DNA of 64,000 bases from Actinomadura madurae (GCF_900115095.1 NZ_FOVH01000012.1:265338-329337), one strand, 5' to 3'. Positions 26,465 through 38,302 are shown, counted from the stretch's first letter. Translations and numbers: made by a program. The notes: generated by a model not told the origin, from the sequence alone.

Positions 26465-27718
26465 ATGTCCATCACCGTCCGCCGGCTCGCGCGCGCCGCG
26501 GTGGCGTCCTGCATCGGGATCGCCATGACGGCCGCCGCGCTCCAGGGCCCGGCCACCGCGGCGCCGCCGGATCCCCCGACCCCCGCAGAGGACCCGTTCT
26601 ACACGCCGCCGTCCCCGCTCCCGGACGGCGCCCCCGGAGACGTCATCCGCTCGCGCCCCGCGGTGTTCACCGTGGACCCGTTCGGCCACGCGCCGTACGA
26701 GGGCGTGAAGTCCTGGCAGGTGCTGTACCGGTCGGAGACCGCCGACGGCCGCCCGACCGCCGTGTCCGGCATGGTCCTCGTCCCGGCCAGGGCCTGGACG
26801 GGCCAGGGCAGGCGCCCGCTCCTCTCCTACGCCGTCGGGACCCGCGGGCTCGGCGACGCGTGCGCCCCGTCCTACACGCTCACGCGGGGTCTGGACTACG
26901 AGGAGCTGTTCATCGCCGACGCGCTCAGCCGGGGCTGGGCCGTCGCCGTCACCGACATGGAGGGCCTGGGGACGCCCGGCCGGCACACCTACGAGGTCGG
27001 CCGATCCCAGGGCAAGGCGCTGCTGAACGTGGCGCGGGCCGCGCAGCGCCTCCCGGAAGCGGGCCTCGGCGGCAGTCCGGTCGGGCTCTGGGGCTACTCG
27101 CAGGGCGGGACGTCCTCGGGCTGGGCGGCGGAACTGGCCGCGACCTACGCGCCGGAGCTCGCGATCAAGGGCACGTTCGCCGGCGGTGTCCCGGCGGACC
27201 TGGGAGCCGTGGCCAGAAGCCTGGACGGCTCCCCGTTCATCGCGCTCATGTTCATGGCGGCGGTCGGCTACGACGCCGCCTACTCCGAACTCGACCTGGA
27301 GAAGTACCTGAACGGCAACGGCCGCGAGCTGCTGGAGAAGGCCAAGGACATGTGCCTGGTCAGCGTCGACGGGCCCCTCACGGTCGTGGAGACCGCGTTC
27401 AAGCACATCAGCGACTACACGACCAGCGATCCCCTGACCAGGCCCGAGTGGCAGGCGCGCCTCGACGCCAACAAGCTCGGCAGCACCGCGCCGAGCGCGC
27501 CCGTCCTCCAGACGCAGGCCGTCTACGACGAGATCATCCCGTTCGCGCAGGCCGACACCCTCCACAAGACGTGGTGCGCCAAGGGCGCCAACGTCACGTG
27601 GAAGACCTACACGCTCGCCGAGCACGCCACCGGCATGCTCTGGAGCGAGCCGGACGCGATGGCGTTCCTCGCCGACCGTTTCGCGGGCAAGCCGGTCACC
27701 GGCAACTGTGCCGCCTGA
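26465..27718 (+). CDS. Secreted lipase/esterase, secretory lipase (LIP) family
   Basis: The 417-residue protein has a Sec signal peptide (MSITVRRLARAAVASCIGIA then MTAAALQGPATAA). The alpha/beta-hydrolase fold follows, with GYSQGG as nucleophile elbow, an oxyanion-side block RPLLSYAVGTRGLGDACAPS, and a C-terminal Asp (QAVYDEIIPFAQAD) and His (TYTLAEHATGM) completing the triad. Cys residues at DACAPS, KDMCLV, TWCAKG and GNCAA may form disulfides, fitting an exported protein. It should hydrolyse acylglycerols or similar esters outside the cell. The ATG has a modest GAAGGG nine bases upstream. Confidence 0.87.
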   Translation: MSITVRRLARAAVASCIGIAMTAAALQGPATAAPPDPPTPAEDPFYTPPSPLPDGAPGDVIRSRPAVFTVDPFGHAPYEGVKSWQVLYRSETADGRPTAVSGMVLVPARAWTGQGRRPLLSYAVGTRGLGDACAPSYTLTRGLDYEELFIADALSRGWAVAVTDMEGLGTPGRHTYEVGRSQGKALLNVARAAQRLPEAGLGGSPVGLWGYSQGGTSSGWAAELAATYAPELAIKGTFAGGVPADLGAVARSLDGSPFIALMFMAAVGYDAAYSELDLEKYLNGNGRELLEKAKDMCLVSVDGPLTVVETAFKHISDYTTSDPLTRPEWQARLDANKLGSTAPSAPVLQTQAVYDEIIPFAQADTLHKTWCAKGANVTWKTYTLAEHATGMLWSEPDAMAFLADRFAGKPVTGNCAA

Positions 27719-27765
27719 TGGATCTCCCAGGGCCATCCCGCCCGTGACCCGGGCAGGATGGCCCT

Positions 27766-28176
27766 ATGGATCTGGTGGAGTTCCTCCGCGCCCGGCTGGA
27801 CAGGGACGAGCAGACGGCCCGCGCCTGCTCCGGCGCCCCCTGGCTGGCGACACCCTCCGGAACGGTCAGCACCGACCCCGGAACCGGCGACGCCGGAACC
27901 GGCGACGCCGACACCGGCGAGCCCGCCTACGTCGCGACGGCGGAGAACGGGGCGTACGCCGAGCACATCGCCCGGCACGACCCGTTCCGCACGCTCGCCG
28001 AGGTCGCGGCGAGGCGCCAGATCCTCGACGAGTACGAGAAGCAGTCCTGGATTCTCGGGCAGGGGCATCGGACGCCCGAGCTGGAGGCCGCCCAGTCCGT
28101 CCGCGAGAAGGTCCTGCGCCTTCTCGCCCTTCCCTACGCGACCCATCCCGCCTACCAGGAGGAATGGCGCCCCTAA
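27766..28176 (+). CDS. DUF6221 family protein
   Basis: The 136-residue protein begins DLVEFLRARLDRDEQTARAC, the signature of DUF6221, and continues with Tyr-Val-Ala-Thr-Ala-Glu and HIARHDPFRTLAEVAARRQI, then LDEYEKQSW. The ending contains a helix with VREKVLRLLALPYATHPAYQ. A short imperfect repeat (GTGDAGTGDADTGE) occurs at about 39-52. The family is common in actinobacterial and phage genomes and its function is unknown. It overlaps the convergent kinase-like gene by four bases. Confidence 0.8.
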   Translation: MDLVEFLRARLDRDEQTARACSGAPWLATPSGTVSTDPGTGDAGTGDADTGEPAYVATAENGAYAEHIARHDPFRTLAEVAARRQILDEYEKQSWILGQGHRTPELEAAQSVREKVLRLLALPYATHPAYQEEWRP

Positions 28177-28802
28177 GCGTCGGTGACCAGCGCCGGGTGC
28201 GCGGGGTCGTCCATCTTGAGCACGACGTCGGCGCTCCGGACCGGGTCGGCCTCGGCCTCGTAGCGCGCGTAGGCGGGGAGCGTCCAGGAGCCGGCGTCCG
28301 GAGTGCCGCGGGCCAGCGCGCCGCGCGACAAGGTCAGGTGGACGGTCAGCTCGAAGGGGAGCCCCCGCCCGAGCAGCAGCGAGCCGTCCAGCAGGAGGAC
28401 CCCGCCGGGCTGGACGGTGATGTGGCGGGCCCGCGTCGCGCGGTCGAGGTCGGCGTCCCACAGGCTCGGCAGGACCTTCCCGCTGCCGGACGGCTCCAGC
28501 GGCCCGAGCACCTCCCGGACGAGCCCGCCCGTGTCGAGCCACTCGTCGTAGAACGCGTCCGGGTCGTCCCGCCCGAACTCGTAGCGCAGCGAGGCCGGAC
28601 GCAGGAATCCGCCCGCCGAGACCCGCACGACGTCCCGTCCCAGGGCGCGCAGGGGGGAGACGAGCGCGTCCGCGAGGTCGGCGGGCGCCGCGGGCGGGGC
28701 ACCGTCGATCGCGACCCGCGACCAGGAATCCCGCGGGAGGGCGGCGATCCGCTCCGACAGTTCCGTGACCACGAGCGACGGCGAGATCGGTCGTGCGCGC
28801 AT
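28173..28802 (-). CDS. Uridine kinase-like protein with a lost P-loop
   Basis: The 209-residue protein aligns in general layout with the uridine kinase/phosphoribulokinase fold: RVAIDGAPPAAPADL (position of the Walker A), RDVVRVSAGGFLRPASLRYE, DPDAFYDEWLDTGGLVREVL, SGKVLPSLWDADLDRATRA, GVLLLDGSLLLGRGLPFELT. The usual GxxxxGK[ST] is replaced by GAPPAAPAD with no Lys, so ATP binding of the classical kind is doubtful. I recall similar P-loop-less relatives in actinobacteria annotated as uridine kinase. Catalytic function is therefore unlikely or unusual. GAGGTG lies directly before the ATG. Confidence 0.7.
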   Translation of the reverse strand: MRARPISPSLVVTELSERIAALPRDSWSRVAIDGAPPAAPADLADALVSPLRALGRDVVRVSAGGFLRPASLRYEFGRDDPDAFYDEWLDTGGLVREVLGPLEPSGSGKVLPSLWDADLDRATRARHITVQPGGVLLLDGSLLLGRGLPFELTVHLTLSRGALARGTPDAGSWTLPAYARYEAEADPVRSADVVLKMDDPAHPALVTDA

Positions 28803-28871
28803 CACCTCATCCTGCCCGCATCCTGGGGCGCGCCTGACACATCGGGCCATCGGACGGTAACCTCGACATGT

Positions 28872-28962
28872 GGCCGAGAGGCGCTGCAACGGGCGAGAGC
28901 CCGCCACGCTCGGCCCCCAGTGATCCGATTCCGCAAGGGCGCCTCCCATATGACCTGGGAGG
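28872..28962 (+). promoter_or_regulatory. S-adenosylhomocysteine (SAH) riboswitch with Shine-Dalgarno-masking hairpin
   Basis: GGCCGAG (28872-28878) pairs perfectly with CTCGGCC (28909-28915) as P1. Between them lie AGGCGCTGCAAC and the hairpin CGGGC-GAGA-GCCCG (28890-28903), then CCACG. This is the SAH riboswitch core (G-A-G-G-x-GCGCUGCAAC ... CGCUCGG). Downstream CCTCCCA (28942-28948) pairs with TGGGAGG (28956-28962), which contains the ribosome-binding site of metH. Accumulated SAH should turn the gene on by exposing that site; this mechanism is inferred from the fold and family. Confidence 0.85.
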
Positions 28963-28974
28963 TGCTCGGAAACA

Positions 28975-32586
<3,612 letters not shown>

Positions 32587-32613
32587 GGTTTCCGCAAACC
32601 GGATTGTGAAAAA

Positions 32614-32648
32614 CACCTGGCGGTCGCCCGCGCCGCGACCGCCAGGTG
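32614..32648 (-). terminator. Rho-independent terminator of the hemerythrin gene
   Basis: CACCTGGCGGTCGC (32614-32627) pairs with GCGACCGCCAGGTG (32635-32648), a perfect 14-base stem around seven bases. On the minus strand it is followed by TTTTT, an intrinsic terminator. It also lies 28 bases past the metH stop and may block convergent transcription from that side. Confidence 0.8.
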
Positions 32649-32661
32649 CGTTCCGGTCCCG

Positions 32662-33438
32662 TCAGGGGCGGCCGACGCGGACGCGCCAGACCTCCGGGCC
32701 GGACTCCTCGTAGTCCCAGGTGAACCCGCCCGGGTGCTCGGCGGCGAACTGGTAGTAGAGCGGCTTCGGGTCGTGGTCGTTGACCAGGACGAACGCCGTC
32801 CCCGGCGCGAGCGCCCCGAACGCGGCGAAGATCTGCTGATGGCGCTGTGCCGGGACGAGCGTCCGGACGTCCAGTTCGCCGTCCTCGGTGACCTCGGCCG
32901 TGGCGCCCGGCGTGCCGGGGTCGTCATGGCCCCCGCAGGTGCAGTGATGGCCGCCGGCGGGCTCCTGGCCGCCGCCGAGGATCTCGTGCATTCCGGCGAG
33001 GAGCGCGCCGAGATCGACGCCCGCGTCCACCAGGGCGGGCAGGAGCAGATCGTTCTCCTTCTCCAGGTGGGACTGGAACAGGGCGTTCACCGCGGCCGCC
33101 ACGCTGACCGCCTCTCCGGGCGTCCGCGCCGCCCCCAGTTCGGCGACCCTCTCGCGCAGGACGGTGTGCTCGCGGAGCATCGAACGAAGCAGTAGCCGGG
33201 CGCCGGGCAGATCCTCCGCCGCCTCGTAGAGGGTCCCCTCCTCGGCCTCGGCATGGGGGAGGACCTCCTCCAGGCAGAACGCGACGAGCTGGTCACGCCG
33301 CTCGTAGGGGGCGGCGAGCTGGTCGACGGCGCGGGAGACGGTGAGCGCGTGGTCGGCCATCGTCCGGCCGAGGCGCTCGTGGTGGTCGAGGATCGCCCGC
33401 ACGGTCTCCTGCTGCGGGCTCGCGGTCGATGTGGTCAT
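32662..33438 (-). CDS. Hemerythrin (HHE) domain protein with C-terminal DUF2249
   Basis: The 258-residue cytosolic protein has an N-terminal HHE four-helix bundle: LDHHERLGRTMADH (ligand His), EVLPHAEAEEGTLYEAAEDL, REHTVLRERVAEL and NALFQSHLEKENDLLLPAL, all with iron ligands in place. A linker with HHCTCGGHDD (two Cys, three His) could bind metal. A DUF2249 domain follows at about 180-258 (LDVRTLVPAQRHQQIFAAFG, FVLVNDHDPKPLYYQF, GFTWDYEESGPEVWRVRVGR). Such fusions accompany nitric oxide and denitrification genes. It is divergent from the NnrS/NirK pair. The ATG follows GAGGAG by six bases. Confidence 0.87.
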   Translation of the reverse strand: MTTSTASPQQETVRAILDHHERLGRTMADHALTVSRAVDQLAAPYERRDQLVAFCLEEVLPHAEAEEGTLYEAAEDLPGARLLLRSMLREHTVLRERVAELGAARTPGEAVSVAAAVNALFQSHLEKENDLLLPALVDAGVDLGALLAGMHEILGGGQEPAGGHHCTCGGHDDPGTPGATAEVTEDGELDVRTLVPAQRHQQIFAAFGALAPGTAFVLVNDHDPKPLYYQFAAEHPGGFTWDYEESGPEVWRVRVGRP

Positions 33439-33460
33439 TAGCACTCCTCGGTGCCGGGCA

Positions 33461-33496
33461 TTTTTTACAACAGTACTTGTATTTATAATCGATGGC
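33461..33496 (+). promoter_or_regulatory. Promoter of the NnrS/NirK operon with internal palindrome, probably leaderless
   Basis: TATAAT at 33484-33489 is a perfect -10 box only eight bases before the ATG, so the transcript probably starts at or next to the start codon. TTTTTT/TTTACA lies upstream as a weak -35. TACAA-CAGTAC-TTGTA (33466-33481) is a 16-base inverted repeat between -35 and -10, the usual site for a repressor. The divergent hemerythrin gene begins 27 bases away and would share it. The regulator is not in the window; an NO-responsive Rrf2- or Crp-type protein is a guess. Confidence 0.7.
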
Positions 33497-34612
33497 ATGG
33501 AGGATCGGATCGTCGGGGTAGCCGGCCGCCCCCGGGCCGCACCCCGCCCGGCGGCGCGCCGGTTCCCGCTGCTCGCCGGCGCGCTGCTCTCCCTCATCGC
33601 CGGGCTGTGGGGGGCGCTGGGCCTGCTGGACGCCGGCGTCCCGATCCCGCGCACGTCCTTCGCGCAGCAGCACGGCCCGCTGATGGCGCTCGGCTTCCTC
33701 GGCACGCTGATCTCGCTCGAACGGGCCGTCGCCCTCGGACGTCCGTGGGCCTACATCTCCCCGGCGCTCGCGGGCGTCGGGGCCCTGACCACCGCCGCCG
33801 GTCTCACCGTCCCCGGGCGGCTGCTCCTCACCGCAGCGGGCGGCTGGCTCGTCGCGGTCTACATCGCCGTCCTCGGCCGCCGGACAGGACGCGACCTGGC
33901 GGTCCAGGCGTCCGGCGCCGTCGCCTGGTACACCGGCGGTCTGCTGTGGATCGGCGGCCGGACGGTCGCGGAGATCGTCCCGTGGCTCGCCGCCTTCCTC
34001 GTCCTCACGATCGCGGGGGAGCGCCTCGAACTCGCCCGCGTCGCCTTCCTCGGGCGCCGCGCGTCCGACGGCCTTCTCGGAGCCGCCGCGCTCATCGGCG
34101 CGGGCGCCGCCGCCTCCGCCCTGTGGCCGGACGCGGGCTGGCGGCTCACCGGCCTGGGGATGGCCGTGCTGGCGGGCTGGCTCGCCGTGCACGACATCGC
34201 GCGCCGGACCGTCCGCTCGACGGGCCTGCCCCGCTACGCCGCCGCCTGCCTGCTCGCCGGATACCTGTGGCTCGCCGTCGCCGGGACGATCTGGCTCGCC
34301 GCCGGACGGCCGTCGGGCGGCCTGTACGACGCCGCCCTGCACGCCGTCTTCCTCGGCTTCGTGATGTCGATGGTCTTCGGGCACGCGCCCGTGATCCTGC
34401 CCGCGGTCCTGCGGGTGCGGCTGCCGTACCACCCCGTCCTGTACGCGCCTCTCGTGCTGCTGCACGCGTCCCTGCTGGTCCGCGTCGCCGGAGACGTCTC
34501 CGCCGTCACCGGCCTGCGGACCCTCGGCGGCGTCCTGGGAGAGGTGTCGCTCCTGCTCTTCGGCGGCTGCGCCGTGGCCGCGTCCCACCTGCCGCGAGGG
34601 GAACCGTCATGA
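33497..34612 (+). CDS. NnrS-like multi-pass membrane protein
   Basis: The 371-residue protein has about ten to twelve hydrophobic helices and no large soluble domain. Segments such as FAQQHGPLMALGFLGTLISL, DAALHAVFLGFVMSMVFGHA and PVILPAVLRVRLPYHP place conserved His residues (QQHGPLM, LHAVFLGF, FGHAP) within membrane helices, as in NnrS, a heme/copper membrane protein linked to nitric oxide tolerance. The start codon is defined by the TATAAT box eight bases upstream. Its stop overlaps the next start by four bases (ATGA), so it is coupled to the NirK fusion. Confidence 0.75.
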   Translation: MEDRIVGVAGRPRAAPRPAARRFPLLAGALLSLIAGLWGALGLLDAGVPIPRTSFAQQHGPLMALGFLGTLISLERAVALGRPWAYISPALAGVGALTTAAGLTVPGRLLLTAAGGWLVAVYIAVLGRRTGRDLAVQASGAVAWYTGGLLWIGGRTVAEIVPWLAAFLVLTIAGERLELARVAFLGRRASDGLLGAAALIGAGAAASALWPDAGWRLTGLGMAVLAGWLAVHDIARRTVRSTGLPRYAAACLLAGYLWLAVAGTIWLAAGRPSGGLYDAALHAVFLGFVMSMVFGHAPVILPAVLRVRLPYHPVLYAPLVLLHASLLVRVAGDVSAVTGLRTLGGVLGEVSLLLFGGCAVAASHLPRGEPS

Positions 34613-37083
34613 CGTCCATCGGAGTGCGCCCGGCAGTGGGCCCGCCCCCGGCCCCGCGCCGTTCGCGGTCGGTGTGGCACGCCGTGGCCAACGGGGTGGT
34701 GCTGGCCTGGCTGGCGCTGACCGTGGCCGCCGCCCTCGTCCATCGCGAACTGCCCGCGCCGCAGTGGCTGCTCCTTCACCTGTTCCTGCTGGGCGCGGTC
34801 ACCAACGCCATCGTGACCTGGACGGAACACTTCGCCGCCGCGCTCCTGCGCCTACCGCCGCCCCCGGACTGGTGGCCCATGACGCGGCTGGCGGTGCTGA
34901 ACGCGGGCATCATCGCGGTTCTCTGCGGCGTCTCCGAAGGGTTCCCGTGGGTGGCTGTCGGCGGCGCTGGGGCGGTCGTGGCCGTGATCGCCGCACACAC
35001 CGTCGTGGTGGCGCTGCGCGGCCGGAACGCCCTCGGCGGACGGTTCGCGCACGTCGTCACCTGGTACCTGTGGGCCGGCGCCGCGCTGGTCACCGGCGGG
35101 ACGCTGGGCGGGCTGATGGCGTCCGGCCGCGCCCCGTCCGGATGGCATGAGCCGATGCGCGCCGCGCACGCGCAGGTCAACATCCTCGGCTGGGTCGGGC
35201 TGGCGGTCCTCGGCACGCTGTTCACGCTGTGGCCGACCGTCCTGCGAACCCGCGTGGCGGACGGGACGGGCCGGATCGCACGCTGGTCCCTGCGCCTCGC
35301 CGTACCCGGACTCGGATGCGCCGCCGGCGGCCTGCTCGCCGAACTCCGATGGCTCGCCGCCGCCGGGCTCTTCCTCTACGCGGGCGCCGCCGCGCTGGCG
35401 CTCGTCCCCTTCGTCCAGACGGTTCGCCGGCGCCATCCCCACACCCCCGCCTCGTGGGTGCTCGCCGCCGGGACCGCTTGGTTCGCGGTCACGCTGGTCG
35501 TGGACGCGTCCCGGCAGAGCCTGTCCGACCTGCTCCCGCTCGTTCTCGTCGGCTTCATCGGGCAGACGCTCCTGGGCGCCCTGACCTTCCTGCTCCCGGT
35601 CGTCCTGGGCGGCGGCCCGGCGGCGCTGAAGGCCAACGCATCCCTGATCGAACGCGCTTGGAAGCTCCGAACGGCAGCGATCAATCTCGCCGTGCCGCTG
35701 CTGGCGGCCCCCGTGCCCTGGTGGCTGAACCGCGCGGCTTGGACGATCGTCCTCGCCGCGCTGGCCGCCTTCGTCCTACTGGCAGCCGCGACGATCCTGC
35801 GCTCTCACCGTCCCTCACCGACCGTCGCGGCCATCACCGCCGGAATCCTCCTTACCGCGCTGGCGGTGGGGGTCACGGCCGGCGGCGAACGCCCCGCCCA
35901 GACCGTCACGGCATCGGGCACACGAGTCGTGGACGTCACACTCGCCGACATGCGCATCCGCCCCGGGACGATCGAGGCCGCCCCAGGCACCCGTCTCGTC
36001 CTGCGCGTCACCAACAAGGACACGATGCAGCACGACCTGCGGCTAGCGTCCGGCCAGGCGACCCCGATGCTCGATCAAGGACGGTCAGCGACGCTGACGG
36101 TCCCTTCGGTGAAGGGGACGATCGACGGCTGGTGCACAGTGGCCGGCCACCGTGCCGCAGGCATGACCATGCAGATCCGGACGACGCATGCAAACCACCA
36201 GATGTCGTCGGGCCCCTTGGACCTGACGACCCCGATGTCCCCGACCTGGCGCCCCCACGACGCCACGCTCAAGCCCGCCCCAGGCGCCAAGGAACACCGC
36301 CTCGACCTGCACGCCACAGAACAGGAACTGGAGGTCGCCCCAGGCGTGCGCCAGCGCATGTGGACGTTCGGCGGAACCGTCCCAGGCCCGGTACTGCACG
36401 GCAAGGTAGGCGACGTTTTCACCATCACGTTCGTCAACGACGGGACCATGGGACACGGCATCGACTTCCACGCCGGATCCCTCGCCCCGGACGTCCCTAT
36501 GCGGACCATCCAGCCAGGAGAGCGCCTCACCTACCGCTTCCGCGCCGAACACGCGGGCGCCTGGCTCTACCACTGCTCGACGATGCCGATGCTCCAGCAC
36601 ATGGGCAACGGCATGTACGGCGCGGTCATCATCGACCCACCCGACCTGCCCCGCGCCGACCGCGAGTACGTCCTCGTCCAGGGCGAGCTCTACCTGGGCG
36701 CTCCCGGCTCTTCCGCCCAAGTCGCCAAGATGCGCGACGGCCGCCCCGATGCCTGGATGTTCAACGGCACCGCCGCCGGCTACGACCACGCCCCCCTCAC
36801 CGCCCGAGCAGGCGACCGCGTCCGCGTCTGGGTAGTGGACGCGGGCCCGTCCTCGAACACGGCATTCCACATCGTCGGAGCCCAGTTCGACACCGTCTAC
36901 AAGGAAGGCGCCTACCTTCTGCGCAAGGGAGACCCGGGCGGTGCCCAAATCCTCGACCTGGCCCCCGGCCAAGGCGGCTTCGCAGAAGCCGTCATCCCCG
37001 CCCCCGGCCACTACCCCTTCGTAGACCACGACATGCGCCACGCCGAAACCGGCGCCCACGGCACCCTACATGTCAGCAAATAG
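34609..37083 (+). CDS. Fusion: multi-pass membrane domain, cupredoxin, two-domain copper nitrite reductase (NirK type)
   Basis: The 824-residue protein starts inside the upstream stop (ATGA). An NnrS-like membrane part spans about 1-425, with helices such as HAQVNILGWVGLAVLGTLFT and LVLVGFIGQTLLGALTFLL. A blue-copper domain follows (about 435-525) with ligands His475, Cys509, His514 and Met519. The last part (about 555-824) is NirK-like: type 1 copper ligands His616, Cys656, His664, Met669; type 2 ligands His621, His655 and a late His near 807 (FVDHD); catalytic Asp619 and a His at 754 (FHIVG). It should reduce nitrite to NO outside the membrane, with the cupredoxin as a built-in electron donor. 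Confidence 0.88.
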   Translation: MTSIGVRPAVGPPPAPRRSRSVWHAVANGVVLAWLALTVAAALVHRELPAPQWLLLHLFLLGAVTNAIVTWTEHFAAALLRLPPPPDWWPMTRLAVLNAGIIAVLCGVSEGFPWVAVGGAGAVVAVIAAHTVVVALRGRNALGGRFAHVVTWYLWAGAALVTGGTLGGLMASGRAPSGWHEPMRAAHAQVNILGWVGLAVLGTLFTLWPTVLRTRVADGTGRIARWSLRLAVPGLGCAAGGLLAELRWLAAAGLFLYAGAAALALVPFVQTVRRRHPHTPASWVLAAGTAWFAVTLVVDASRQSLSDLLPLVLVGFIGQTLLGALTFLLPVVLGGGPAALKANASLIERAWKLRTAAINLAVPLLAAPVPWWLNRAAWTIVLAALAAFVLLAAATILRSHRPSPTVAAITAGILLTALAVGVTAGGERPAQTVTASGTRVVDVTLADMRIRPGTIEAAPGTRLVLRVTNKDTMQHDLRLASGQATPMLDQGRSATLTVPSVKGTIDGWCTVAGHRAAGMTMQIRTTHANHQMSSGPLDLTTPMSPTWRPHDATLKPAPGAKEHRLDLHATEQELEVAPGVRQRMWTFGGTVPGPVLHGKVGDVFTITFVNDGTMGHGIDFHAGSLAPDVPMRTIQPGERLTYRFRAEHAGAWLYHCSTMPMLQHMGNGMYGAVIIDPPDLPRADREYVLVQGELYLGAPGSSAQVAKMRDGRPDAWMFNGTAAGYDHAPLTARAGDRVRVWVVDAGPSSNTAFHIVGAQFDTVYKEGAYLLRKGDPGGAQILDLAPGQGGFAEAVIPAPGHYPFVDHDMRHAETGAHGTLHVSK

Positions 37084-37127
37084 TCGCATCTCGCTTCGAA
37101 CATTGTCGGTTCTGTCTTCGAAACCGC

Positions 37128-37529
37128 ATGACATCTCATTCCGAAACGCTCATAATGGCGGGCGCGCTTCCTGAACTGGCGGTCCTGAGCTCACCGGGCC
37201 ATGCCAACGGACCGGACGTCGAAGCGGTCGTGTGCGGTGCGCTCGCCGCACTCGACAAAGTCGGCAGCAAAACCGGAGGAAAGAGGGAGAACGCCGACTG
37301 GGGCAAGTCCCACCGTGCCGAGGGCCGTGCCGAGGGCCGTGCCGAGGGCGTGGCACAGGGTGAAGCGAAGGGCGAGGCCAAGGCGCTCCTGCTCATGCTG
37401 GAAGCGCGGGGCCTGGTGGTTTCGGACGATCTCCGCGAGCGTGTCACCGGCTGCACCGACACTGACCAGCTCGAACGCTGGGTGAAGCGCGCCGCCGTCA
37501 TCGACAAGGCCGAAGACCTCCTCGACTGA
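37128..37529 (+). pseudogene. Truncated remnant of a Rpn/PD-(D/E)XK-type actinobacterial protein
   Basis: The 133 codons read MTSHSETLIMAGALPELAVL, then a spacer, then ADWGKSHRAEGRAEGRAEGV and KALLLMLEARGLVVSDDLRE, then GCTDTDQLERWVKRAA. The ending (AEGRAEG-type coil, ALL-LEARG, ITGC-D-DQLDRWI) is that of a family of about 280-300 residues whose N-terminal nuclease-like domain is missing here. PELAVLSSPGHANGPD also resembles an internal part of those proteins, fused directly to the tail, so a middle segment is lost too. I read it as a decayed gene; a short working protein cannot be excluded. Confidence 0.6.
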
Positions 37530-37630
37530 CGACTCATAGGCCCCGGCCCCCGCGGGTGGGCGGGGCTGTTCAGCGGGCCGCATCGGTAGCGGGCGGCTAC
37601 CGGTTCGATGCCCTGCCCGAGCATCGGTCG

Positions 37631-38230
37631 TCAGGCCGGCGGCCAGTTCCGCAGAGCGGCGTCGGCCACGCGCTGGAGATCCTCGCATGCCGCGCCACCC
37701 GCCGCCTGTACGGCTATGCCGTTCGCGATCGTCATGACGTAGCGAGCGATCTGTTCCGGGTCGGCGTCGGCGGGCAGGTCGCCCTCCGCGACGGCCCGCT
37801 GGAATCGGTCGCGCAGGTGCACCTGGCCCTGGGCGCGCCACTCGGTCAGGATGTCGCGCGCGACCTGCCCGGTCTCGCCGACGGCCAGCGCGCCCTGCAC
37901 ACCCAGGCACCCAGTGGGGCATCCGGGCCGGGTGTTGGCCCGGACCGAGCCGGCGAGGAACACCGCGGCCACCTCGCGGGCGGTGGGTGCTCGCAACGCC
38001 TGGACGACGTAGGCGCCGGGACCTTCCGTGTAGCGCTGCAACACCTTTCGGAAGAGCTGCTCCTTGTTGCCGAAGGCCGCGTACATGCTCTTGCGGGAGA
38101 TACCCATGGCCTCGGTCAGGTCGGCGAGGCTGGCACCCTCGTAGCCCTGCCCCCAGAAGACCACCATCGCCTTCTCGAGCGCCGCCTCGGCATCGAACGC
38201 TCGCGGACGCCCCAGCTGTGCCTTCTGCAT
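37631..38230 (-). CDS. TetR-family transcriptional regulator
   Basis: The 199-residue protein has the TetR HTH at about 12-58 (FDAEAALEKAMVVFWGQGYE, SLADLTEAMGISRKSMYAAF, GNKEQLFRKVL). The ligand domain contains CPTGCLGVQGALAVGE and ANGIAVQAAGGA, as in the AcrR/YxaF-like group. It is divergent from a SnoaL-like gene, and the 129-base gap holds two strong palindromes, so autoregulation and control of the neighbour are likely. The ATG is at 38228-38230, right at the edge of the palindromic region. Confidence 0.92.
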   Translation of the reverse strand: MQKAQLGRPRAFDAEAALEKAMVVFWGQGYEGASLADLTEAMGISRKSMYAAFGNKEQLFRKVLQRYTEGPGAYVVQALRAPTAREVAAVFLAGSVRANTRPGCPTGCLGVQGALAVGETGQVARDILTEWRAQGQVHLRDRFQRAVAEGDLPADADPEQIARYVMTIANGIAVQAAGGAACEDLQRVADAALRNWPPA

Positions 38231-38243
38231 CGCACCACCCTAC

Positions 38244-38302
38244 CTTCTGCACCGATCGGTGCAGAAGTGCTACAGTCCCATTCGGCACTGATCGGTGCCG
38301 AA
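38244..38302. promoter_or_regulatory. Two TetR-type operator palindromes
   Basis: The first spans 38244-38267 and is a perfect 24-base palindrome centred on ACCGATCGGT (arms CTTCTGC/GCAGAAG). The second spans 38281-38302, 22 bases with one mismatched pair, centred on CACTGATCGGTG (arms TTCGG/CCGAA). Both share GCACxGATCGGTGC, and their centres are 36 bases apart. They lie between the divergent TetR and SnoaL-like genes and would let the regulator cover both promoters. Confidence 0.85.
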
